NCBI GenBank assembly: GCA_020796225.1
Contig: CM036759.1
Span: 66,936,590-67,000,589, forward strand
Length of the DNA: 64,000 bases
From: Arion vulgaris
Taxonomy: Eukaryota; Mollusca; Gastropoda; Stylommatophora; Arionidae
Direction: 5' to 3'
Shown in pieces: positions 24,801-37,200 of the stretch. Under the pieces are notes generated by a model. It was given only the letters and a program-made list of their open reading frames with translations, searched no databases and was not told the DNA's origin. A program made the position numbers and the translations under genes. Numbering within the stretch: the stretch's first letter is position 1; every line of letters begins with the position of its first letter.

Positions 24801-27800
24801 CAACATACAGAATGTAGCCATCAATCACAGTCAACGTACAGATGTAGCCACAATCACAGTCAACGTACAGGATGTAGCCATCAATCACAGTCAACGTACA
24901 GGATGTAGCCATCAATCACAGTCAACGTACAGGATGTAGCCATCAATCATAGTCAACGTACAGGATGTAGCCATCAATCACAGTCAACGTACAGGATGTA
25001 GCCATTAATCATAGTCACGAGTCGTCGATTTTATAGGCACCACTGATACGTTCAATAGTTTGCCATTGCTTTCTGAATGGTGAGGTCTATTTTTACAGTT
25101 TGTAAAAATCCACGGGAACTATGCTTCCAAATTGATCTCCGTGGAGTTTGAACCAGGGACGCTTGGGTTGTGATCGAGCTCACTACCGCTTAAGCTACAT
25201 ACTGCAGTTTTACAAAGAACAACAAAAAATATATAACAACGTTTCAACCAAAAGGCCTTTATCAAACTACAGTACTTTGTTTTTACGTATTTCACCATTG
25301 CTACATAGTTTTACCGCAGTCTTCCTTTATATTGATAATATTTGGATTTCCTATCCAGAGATAGGGGCCCGAGTTTCGCCCTATGTGGGTCCTCGTGCAG
25401 CTCAACTCGACTCCCAGCATACTCATCGGCTCAAGAGCATGTGCGGGCTCGAGTTTCGCCCACGCAGTTCCATGTTCATCCTTCCAGCTTTCCCATCGGC
25501 CGGGAGAAACGAGCATTAATAGTCACTCTTGGAGTTCGCTCATCTGTGTTGCGGGCGGATCCCATCTAGCGTGACTACCTTTGCATCTCTACTTGCCCTC
25601 TTAGCCAGACCTGAACTACCGTCTGTTACCAGGATCACCACGTGAGGTGAGGGCAGGGATTAGCGCCAGCTCACTAATCCTGGCGTGCCATTGTTTTCTT
25701 GCGCCTTTGACCCCACAGAAGATATAAACACGCACATACAAATAGTACTTACTGCCTGACAGAAGATATAAACACACACACACACAAATAGTACTTACTG
25801 CCTGACAAGATATAAACACACACACACAAATAGTACTTACTGCCTGACAGAAGATATAAACCATTAGGATCTATTGCCAAACTTGTTACAGAATCCAAGT
25901 GGGCTACCATAGAATGTATAATTTTCCCTGTAACAAAACAAAACAACCAGTTACACATCATTATATCATCATCATCATCATCATGAGGGCTACCATAGAA
26001 TGTATAAAGAGCCTTCTTCTTCTTCTAACCAGGGCGGCAAGTTTTCACTCTTGGGAAGCCAATACCAAATCAAATTGTAGAATCTGCATGTGTTCGAGAC
26101 AGAATGCAAAAAAATGGAGAAAGAGTGGAGAGATCTGGAAAAGATGGCCTTGAATAGGCGGGCTTGGAAGGCCTTAGTTGCAGACCAACGCCTCCATAGA
26201 GTGAAGAAGGTTATTATATGGTTAAGGGGGATTCTGGTCTTGAAACTTTTTTCGTTGCTTTGGTATTAATGGAGAATTTGTATAACAATTTTGAAAGATT
26301 ATGACTTAGAATAGTAGAAAAAAATTAGTAAAAAAAAATGTCAATGCGTTGCCATGGAAACAAAAAATGGCAGCCAAACAGAAAATTTCAAATCCCTAAG
26401 GCTCTGAAGTTAATAAATATAAATGAATTCTGTTTTCACTCTAAGGTGAGCAATCGTAATATCTAAAAAATTACACATGATTTTTAGGATATATTAAATT
26501 TTTTATGAATTTTTTGGGTAAACACACCCCCAAAAACATCTTTTTGACCGAATTTGGAGGAATTTTTACCCAAAATTTATTTTTAAAAATTTAATATATC
26601 CTAAAAATCATGTGTAATATTTTAGATATTACAATTGCACCTTAGAGTGAAAACAGAATTCATTTACATTCATTAGATTCAGAGCCTTAGGATTTGAAAT
26701 TTTGTTTTTGGCCGCCATTTTGTATTGTTTCCATGGCAATGCTTTGACATTTTTTTTATTAATTTTTTCTACTATTCTAAGTCATAATCTTTCAAAATGG
26801 TTATACAAATTGTACATTAATGTGAAAACAACTAAAATAGCTTCATGATCCCCATACCACCGAATCCCCCCTTAAACCGACCATATGTTGCTGGGGCCCG
26901 CAAGGAACAAAGAATATTAACACTGCGACCTACAAGGCATGTCATAAGAGGTGATTGAGGTAAGGGCATAGGGAAGCTACCCTAGTAAATCAAAAGCGTC
27001 CCAGAAATCTGATGTGTGGGCCTACTTGTAGGCGCATGACTGGCACAGCGTACTCAGTGTGATCTTAGACTCAGATCACAAACAAATCACACAAAGAAGG
27101 GTTTAACAAGTAGTCAATATGAATCATTCAAAGAAGAGGATGTTACACCTGAATCAGTGAGTTAAAATTACACTGAATCATAGTGAGTTAAATTCACCTG
27201 AATCATAGTGAGTTAAAATTACACCTGAATATAGTAGTTAAACAAAATCATCATCATCATCATGTGTCATCAAGGAATACATAAGAGATGTTTTTCTTCA
27301 AATTTGTATCAAATCAAGCCTAAACGTTTTGCTTCCACTTAAATAGAAAATGAACGGTCAAAGATATGTTAATGAAATAAAACAAAAGAAATATACCTAC
27401 ACCTTATAGTATCAAAGCTGCACAATTATTTGTTGACAAAATCACCAAGCAAGTCAATACAATTTGACAATGTCATAATAGTTTTGGAAATTCATCTATG
27501 AAGAAAATGTTTTGTTTTTGAAACCATTTCTTCACTTCACGTCTTCATCACAAGTGAAGTGCTGGTGCTTTAAGTGTTTCTTTAGTTTTGGTAACAGTTT
27601 CATTTGAGGATCATCTTCAACGAACATGTCCATAATTGTTCCAATCTCCTCACAACCATGTATTTCAGTGTGTTTAGACTAACAACTCCAGTTCTGTGTT
27701 GGTTGATATATCTACTGGGGTTTCTCTAGTGGCTTTCTCATCTTGCACACACACCTATCGGTATTTATGACTTGAGAGGTCAAGATAGAGAATACCCTTC

Positions 27801-28224
27801 TTCATTGAAATCTTCAGAGCTTATGTTTTCTCTTAGAGCATTGATGATTTTGCTTTTGTCCATAGAAGACCCATTCTCGATCGCAGTATTGCTTGCCGGT
27901 GCATCTGCTCTCTCATTGGGAACAGGTAGAAATCACAATTAGAAATCCGGAATTAGTGGGCACTAGCAGTTACTTGCCAAACGTGTTGACTTCACTAGCG
28001 ACGCCTCTAACTTAAACATCTCAAGTGTGTTCTGTAACAAAAGAAGGTAAAGTGAGACATATAAAACTCGGTGGATTACCTGTGTTATTGTCAAAGAATC
28101 GTATGTGTCTGTCTTCATGTGCAGTGATGGAGATTGGCAGTGTTGGGTGGTTGATTATACGATTGATTTGGTTTCTTCCAGCGGAATCTACAATCAAGAT
28201 GAAAAAATGAATGAGCAAGCTGTT

Positions 28225-28259
<35 letters not shown>

Positions 28260-31200
28260 AAAATATGATATACATCCCACCATGCCTTGACCTATAGATA
28301 TGTTGGCATACTAAGAAATGTTATGATAATATGATAGTCAGATCTCAATGACCTGACCTGAATGGAGATATTTGCATATAGAAGAAATGTTGATAAGTAT
28401 GATAGTCAGCATCGGTTGCCGCAATGCACCTTTGACCCCTGAGATGGAGATATGTTGGGCATACCTCGAGAAGAAATGTTATAAGTATGATAGTCAGCAT
28501 CGGTTGCCGAATGCGCCTTTAACCCCTGAGATGGAGATATGTTGGGCATACCTTGAGAAGAAATGTTATGATACGGTATGATAGTCAGCATCGGTTGTCG
28601 CCATGCACCTTTGACCCCTGAGATGGAGATATGTTGGGCATACCTTGAGAAGAAATGTTATGATAAGGTATGATAGTCAGCATCGGTTGCCGCAATGCAC
28701 CTTTGACCCCTGAGATGGAGATATGTTGGGCATACCTTGAGAAGAAATGTTATGATACGGTATGATAGTCAGCATCGGTTGTCGCCATGCACCTTTGACC
28801 CCTGAGATGGAGATATGTTGGGCATACCTTGAGAAGAAATGTTATGATAAGGTATGATAGTCAGCATCGGTTGCCGCAATGTACCTTTGACCCCTGAGAT
28901 GGAGATATGTTGGGCATACCTTGAGAAGAAATGATCAAATATCAAACAAGGCATTGAAATGGTGTACAAAAGTTCCAGAAAGAGAAGACGCCTAGGAAAC
29001 CCTGAGATTAACTTTGCTGAGAGGCAAGAAATATTGGACTAAATTCCATGGAACTGATTGAGCAAGTTGCTCAGGATAGAGCGGTATGGAGAAATTACTT
29101 GTTGGCTCTATGTAAAGTATAACGTTACGAGAGGAATATATATTATAATAATAATAGCATCCATCACAAGCAACTGGCACAACACACTCGCTTTTAAGCT
29201 CAGATCACATACAAATCACAAAGAGTGGTTAACAAGTGGTCGATGTGGAGCGTTCAAAGAGTGGTTAACATGGAGAGTTCAAAGAGTGGTTAATATGGAG
29301 CGTTCATAGAAGCGACCCGATGAAATCCAAAAGGAAATCGGGCTAGCCAGGAACACCTGGAGGAACAAGTGCAGAATGCAAAAAAATGGGGAGTCGAGAT
29401 ATCTGAAAAATACAGCCTTGGTTGTGGACCTATGTCTCCCTTGGGGCCTCCCTTGGGGTGAAAGGTGAAGCAGACTATTATATGGTTGAACTACAGGTCA
29501 AGACATAAGGGAAAGACTAAGATAATGAGAATTAACCAAGCAAATGACAATCAAATCTCCCTGGGTGAAATCTTACTTCAAGAGGTAGAATCATACACAT
29601 ATTTTGGCAGCAATGTAGACAAAGAGGGTGGAACAGATAGAGATGTTAAAATAAGAATACAGAAGGCAAGAGGAGCTTTCATTGCACTGGGAAACATATG
29701 GAAGTCTAAAGAAATCAAATCTAGAACAAAAATTCGGATATTTAATTCTAATGTTAAAGCAGTTCTACTGTATGGGTCAGAAACATGGAGAACAACTAAA
29801 ACAATAGCGCATAAATTGCAAACATTCATCAACTGGTGTCTGCGCAGAATAGGGGGAATAAGATGGTATGATAGGGTCACAAATGAGGAACTTATAGAGA
29901 GAACAAGACAGAAAAGATGGACTGAGATGGTATGATAGGGTCACAAATGAGGAACTTATGGAGAGAACAAGACAGAAAGATGGACTGAGCTGGTATGATA
30001 GGGTCACAAATGAGGAACTTATGGAGAGAACAAGGCAGAAAAGATGGACTGAGATGGTATGATAGGGTCCCAAATGAGGAACTTATGGAGAGAACAAGGC
30101 AGAAAAGATGGACTGAGATGGTATGATAGGGTCACAAATGAGGAACTTATGGAGAGAACAAGACAGAAAAGATGGACTGAGATGGTATGATAGGGTCACA
30201 AATGAGGAACTTATGGAGAGAACAAGACAGAAAAGATGGACTGAGATGGTATGATAGGGTCACAAATGATGAACTTATGGAGAGAACAAAACAGATTCCA
30301 GTGATAAAGATGTTGTCGCTGGATAAAACTTTGAGAAAACTAGATGGTAATATAACAAAAAGGGTCCTTTCCTGAAACCCACAGGGACAGCAAAAGAAAG
30401 GAGGCCTAGAAATACATGGAAGTGAGATTTGGAGGCAGAGATCAACAATATAAAGAAGAGCTGGAGGGAGCTGCAGGAGATAGCTAGAGATAGGAAGACT
30501 TGTCATGAGGTGGTTGAGGGCCTATGCCCCAATCCGGGTGAGTAGAGAGAGAGAAAGACTACAGGTCTCACCAGAATTAGCTTTGGTATCCAACATCAAA
30601 ACTTGCTTTCCAGTTTCAATATCAAAAATGTAAGAATTTGACGAGGTGTAACTGGCCACCATCTGATGAGGATCACAACGAACAAAGTCCACTGATGTGG
30701 GCACACCTTCTTCTGTAATATTAGAAGAAAGAAAAATTATAATGCCAAAATGCTCAATTTATCTAACTAAATGTAGTAAACTAAATGTAGTAAACCAAAT
30801 GTAGTAAACTAAATGTAGTAAACCAAATGTAGTAAACTAAATGTAGTAAACTAAATGTTGTAAACTAAATGTTGTAAACTAAATGTAGTAAACTAAATGT
30901 AGTAAACTAAATGTAGTAAACTAAATGTAGTAAACCAAATGTAGTAAACTAAATGTAGTAAACTAAATGTAGTAAACTAAATGTAGTAAACTAAATGTAG
31001 TAAACTAAATGTAGTAAACCAAATGTAGTAATGGGACTGTCTAAGTAGTTGATATGTAGCTAAGCCTGCATGAGCTAAATGAGTAAACCAAATGTAGCCT
31101 GGTAGTAAACCTAATGGTCCAAGGAAAATTTGTAACCTGAGTCCTAGGTCTTACTACAGACTGATAAACAATGTAGTACACTCTGAAGTCAAAAGAGAAA

Positions 31201-34200
31201 TCTGCCTGTAGTAAACCATGAGTAATACTAATTGAACAATGAGTAAACTATGTAGTAACCAATGTGTCAAATGTGTAAATAAATTTTACTAATGTGTAAC
31301 CAATGCTGCCATTGTTAGAAATTGAAAACAAATGTGTAAACCAAATGTAGTTTGAGTATGGAACCTTGTAACTTGTAGTCTGTAGTAAACAAGATCAAAA
31401 GAAAAAAGAAAACAAAAGAAAAAAGAGAAAAAAAAACAAAAACCAAATGTAGTAAACCAAATGTAGTAAACTAAATGTAGTAAACAAATGTAGAAACTAA
31501 ATGTAGTAAACAAATGTAGTAAACCAAATGTGTAAACTAAATGTTGTAAACTAAATGTAGTAAACCAAATGTAGTAAACTAAATGTAGTAAACTAAATGT
31601 AGTAAACTAAATGTAGTAAACCAAATGTAGTAAACCAAATGTAGTAAACTAAATGTAGTAAACTAAATGTTGTAACCAATGTAAACCAAATGTAGTAAAC
31701 TAAATGTAGTAAACTAAATGTTGTAAACTAAATGTAGTAAACCAAATGTAGTAAACTAAATGTAGTAAACCAAATGTAGTAAACTAAATGTAGTAAACCA
31801 AATGTAGTAAACCAAATGTAGTAAACCAAATGTAGTAAACCAAATGTAGTAAACTAAATGTAGTAAACTAAATGTAGTAAACTAAATGTAGTAAACTAAA
31901 TGTAGTAAACTAAATGTAGTAAACTAAATGATAATGTAAACTAAATGTAGTAAACCAAATGTAGTAAACCAAATGTAGTAAACCAAATGTAGTAAACCAA
32001 ATGTAGTAAACCAAATGTAGTAAACTAAATGTAGTAAACTAAATGTAGTAAACTAAATGTAGTAAACTAAATGTAGTAAACTAAATGTTGTAAACTAAAT
32101 GTTGTAAACTAAATGTAGTAAACCAAATGTAGTAAACTAAATGTAGTAAACCAATTAAATGTAGTAAACTAAATGTAGTAAACTAAATGTAAAAATTGTA
32201 AACTAAATGTAGTAAACTAAATGTAGTAAATGAAATACATGACAACTGAACAACAGGATCAGACTAGCATTCTCAAAATAAAAAAGGTTGACTATTACAA
32301 AATTAAAGTTGATTGTTTATTTGAGGATCATCTCCATCAAAACTTTTTGTCTATAATTGCTTACATCTCCATCACATGTCTATAATTGCTCTCCACATAT
32401 TGTCATCCATCAAAATGTCTATAATTGCTATCCGCTTGACATCTCCATCACACATGTCTATAATTGCTTACATCTCCATCACATGTCTATAATTGCTTAC
32501 ATCTCCATCACACATGTCTATAATTTCTTACATCTCCTCCCAAACATGTATTTCAGTGTCTTCTTCTTCACTCTTCACCCCTAGGGTGGCATATAGAGCA
32601 ACCTAGATAGGCCTTCTTTCAACTCCATTTCGCTTTTCTCATCCAAGTCTGCATCTTCAACTCTTATTCCCCACGCATTTTCTCCATCCTTCAGTTCTTA
32701 TTTTCTTGCATTCTGTCTCCAACCCCCTCTCTCCACTGGATGTTCCTGGCGTCTTCCCTTCACACCTTTTTATCTACTCCTGAGTGATTTCATTTTGAGA
32801 GGCCCTTTTCGTCTTGCTGTGGATGCTGTCAGAGGGTCTCCTTAGTGTGGCCTATCCATTGCTATATTCTGCCTTTTAATTACTGTTTCAGCTGCCGCTT
32901 TCCCATTCTATCCTACAGTTCACTGTATGTTGTCCTGTTATAACATCGTAGATAGAGTATCCTGTGCAGGTATCTATTGACACCCTCGTTACAGTTTTAT
33001 TTCTAGAATTCAAGTTAACACTGACAAGAATACAATTAAAACAATCAATAAAGACAAATTGGAAATGCCAATTGTTAAGGCACCCAAAAATCTCACTGGC
33101 CACAAAAACAAAAGATTATCAACAACATTTTCATACCTACTTTGTGTTACTAGAGCCAAACATGGACAATGAGCAAAATCCAGTCGCAAAAAATTACAGG
33201 TGAAATGTGAAACCTACGAAAAGTTACCAACAACACCAGAGTTACCACATCAGCATACAGCAAAGAAGAGTTGGTCACAGAACATTGCTTGAATTACATA
33301 GAGAAACAAAGAATGAAGTGGGTTGGCCACTTAATAAGAATGCATCCAAACTTCACAGTATACAGAGTCTTCTACAACAGAACATCAGGAAAGAAGGCAA
33401 GAGGAAGACCACTGAAAAGATGGTTAAATGGCATAGCAGAATCCTGTCAAAGAACAAAAATAACAATCACCCAAGCCACCAGAACAGTACAAGATAAAAA
33501 CAGAAAAGCACGACACTGGGCAACAACCCGGTAGCAGTGTGGACGACATGTACAACAACCCAGTAGCAGGGTGACGACACTGTACAACAGCCCGGTAGCA
33601 GTGTGACGACACTGTACAACCCGGTAGCAGTGTGGCGACACTGTACAACAACCCGGTAGCAGTGTGACGACACTGTACAACAACCCGGTAGCAGTGTGAC
33701 GACACTGTACAACAACCCGGTAGCAGTGTGACGACACAAGAAGAAGAATTTAAAAAATGAACAAGACAACAGTGTGGGTTTATGTGTGTGCTCAAGATGT
33801 GCAGGTGTAGGAAGACACCATGAACACTCACCTGTATCAACAGTAAAGGTGCTGAGTAGAGGAGATCTACCGCCTGGACTCCACAAACGCACTGTACCAT
33901 CTCCTGAGCAGGAAAGTAGCTGGTTCTTGGAGCTATGTATTGCTAAGCCCCAGACAGCGTCTGTGTGAGACTCTAAGGTATCTGATAGAACATTAGGATC
34001 TGTAGGAGAAAGAGAGAATCTGCATTATCTTCAATGTCGGCATGACCCAAGCAACATTTGTCCAGAGATACATGATCTCAGTGTAGGTGAGATTGAGTTC
34101 CTAGTCCTATCGGAAATAAATGATGAAATGTAGGTCCTGTGTTCAAGTTGAGCACACAAATGAACCCTTGGCAGTTCAAAATCGAGAAGAACCCTTGACA

Positions 34201-37200
34201 GTTCAAAATCGAGAAGAACCCTTGGCAGTTCAAAATCGAGAAGAACCCTTGGCAGTTCAAAATCAAGAAGAACCCTTGGCAGTTCAAAATCGAGAAGAAC
34301 CCTTGGCAGTTCAAAATCGAGAAGAACCCTTGGCAGTTCAAAATCGAGAAGAACCCTTGGCAGTTCAAAATCGAGAAGAACCCTTGGCAGTTCAAAATCG
34401 AGAAGAACCCTTGGCAGTTCAAAATCGAGAAGAACCCTTGGCAGTTCAAAATCGAGAAGAACCCTTGGCAGTTCAAAATCGAGAAGAACCCTTGGCAGTT
34501 CAAAATCGAGAAGAACCCTTGGCAGTTCAAAATCAGAAGAACCCTTGGCAGTTCACAATCGAGAAGAACCTTGGCAGTTCACGAGAAGAACTCTGGCAGT
34601 TCAAATCGAGAAGAACCCTTGGCAGTTCAAAATCGAGAAGAACCCTTGGTAGTTCAAAATCGAGAAGAACCCTTGGCAGTTCAAAATCGAGAAGAACCCT
34701 TGGCAGTTCAAAATCGAGAAGAACCCTTGGCAGTTCAAAATCGAGAAGAACCCTTGGCAGTTCAAAATCGAGAAGAACCCTTGGCAGTTCAAAATCGAGA
34801 AGAACCCTTGGCAGTTCAAAATCAAGAAGAACCCTTGGCAGTTCAAAATCAAGAAGAACCCTTGGCAGTTCACAATCGAGAAGAACAGACTGGTAAGCCG
34901 CTGTCAGGGCAAATTTCATTTAACAAAATAAAATTCCTACAAAATATTTTGACCATCTTCTACAATACATCAGGGACCCTATGAGATCGGAGCACACATG
35001 GTTACTTACCAAAGTGCAATGATGATGGTCCTATCAATGAAATCTTATCTTGACATCTTTATTTGTTCCCTCTTCTATGTCTACGTTACTATAGTTTGTT
35101 CCAAAATTCGTGAACATCTTTACCGACCGATATAAAATCACCCACTTGGCAGAAATTATTGTTTTTTTAAATTTTGATATCAATAACCTTCGTAAAGTAC
35201 AACCCCCCCCCAACCTTAGTGCTGTAAGATTTTATTTATTTGTTATTAGTAAAATAACAGCAATGCTGATTTGGTATACATGTAGAAGTTTAACAGTAAG
35301 ATAGTCAAGTATTCCTTTAAATACACATTTGCGTGCTTCACATGCAATTCAGTGCCAGTGAAAATCGGAATCCATGGAATTTTCATTTCACACTGTATCC
35401 GAACAATTGTCATTGGCGCATGCACACAACATCTATTTTTATTGATAGAAGTGGAAGGTATCATTTGTTCACTATGTCACATTGCTTTTTATAATATGTA
35501 ATAGAGATATACCTTTGCAAACATTCGCAACCATTTTGTGTATTACTGTAAATTCTAAACTTTGATGATCATTTTGTTGTGCTTATGCAAAATTATATAA
35601 CCAAAGAACGCTCTCTGCATCAACCAAGCTACCTAACAATTAGTTAAACATGAATTCTTAAGGTCGTGAGGTATATAAGATTGTCTGCAAGAAATTAATG
35701 TTATACGTCCGGTAGATTTAGTTCAAATTTAACTTTAGTGTGTTCATGAGTTTTGGAACGAACTATTGGTTCCGGCAGGCCCATAGGTGCTCAGTCTCCC
35801 CAACAGATATCAAAGAGTATGCATACTGATGGTTCCCGTGGCTTGCTGATTAAACACACTCCTTACTATACCAAGGTATATGTATGATTGTACAAAATAT
35901 ACTAGACAAAACCAAAAACTCACCAAAAGAATCATAAGGATCAATATCTGATTTGGGTATATTCCAACAACGTATGGTTGTGTCCATACCTCCACTGTAG
36001 CATTGCTCTCCTGAAGGACTTACTGCTAAACACAAGACTGTACCCACATGGGCTCTGAAGGTATAAACAGGCTCCACATCAAGGGATGCTGCTCTGAAAA
36101 TGTATATTGTGTTCGAATTAACATACTAAAGAAACTACACAAAACACGGATATAACACAACAAAGGCTACTCATCTGGCCCTAGAACACAAATTAAAGCT
36201 CCCATCCCTACGCTTAAGAGTGGACAGCCAACTACATCTTCCACCTAGGAATAGATAACAACAAAGGCTACTCATCTAGCCCTAGAACACAAATTAAAGC
36301 TCCCATTCCTACGCTTAATGGCAAGAGTGGACAGCCAACTACATCTTCCACCTAGGAATAGATAACAACAAAGGCTACTCATCTAGCCCTAGAACACAAA
36401 TTAAAGCTTCCATCCCTACGCTTAATGGCAAGAGTGGACAGCCAACTACATCTTCCACTTAGGAATAGATAACAACAAAGGCTACTCATCTGGCCCTAGA
36501 ACACAAATTAAAGCTTCCATCCCTACGCTTAATGGCAAGAGTGGACAGCCAACTACATCTTCCACCTAGGAATAGATAACAACAAAGGCTACTCATCTAG
36601 CCCTAGAACACAAATTAAAGCTCCCATCCCTACGCTTAATGGCAAGAGTGGACAGCCAACTACATCTTCCACCTAGGAATAGATAACAACAAAGGCTACT
36701 CATCTAGCCCTAGAACACAAATTAAAGCTTCCATCCCTACGCTTAATGGCAAGAGTGGACAGCCAACTACATCTTCCACTTAGGAATAGATAACAACAAA
36801 GGCTACTCATCTGGCCCTAGAACACAAATTAAAGCTTCCATCCCTACGCTTAATGGCAAGAGTGGACAGCCAACTACATCTTCCACCTAGGAATAGATAA
36901 CAACAAAGGCTACTCATCTAGCCCTAGAACACAAATTAAAGCTCCCATCCCTACGCTTAATGGCAAGAGTGGACAGCCAACTACATCTTCCACCTAGGAA
37001 TAGATAACAACAAAGGCTACTCATCTAGCCCTAGAACACAAATTAAAGCTTCCATCCCTACGCTTAATGGCAAGAGTGGACAGCCAACTACATCTTCCAC
37101 TTAGGAATAGATAACAACAAAGGCTACTCATCTGGCCCTAGAACACAAATTAAAGCTTCCATCCCTACGCTTAATGGCAAGAGTGGACAGCCAACTACAT

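Noticed and set aside
28025..28290. Plus-strand small frames over the blade-5 exon
   Set aside because: Shadows of the minus-strand striatin exon.
34120..34896. Plus-strand 258-codon frame (EEPLAVQNR repeats) and its minus-strand counterpart
   Set aside because: It is a 27-bp array inside a SINE; length divisible by three keeps both strands open.
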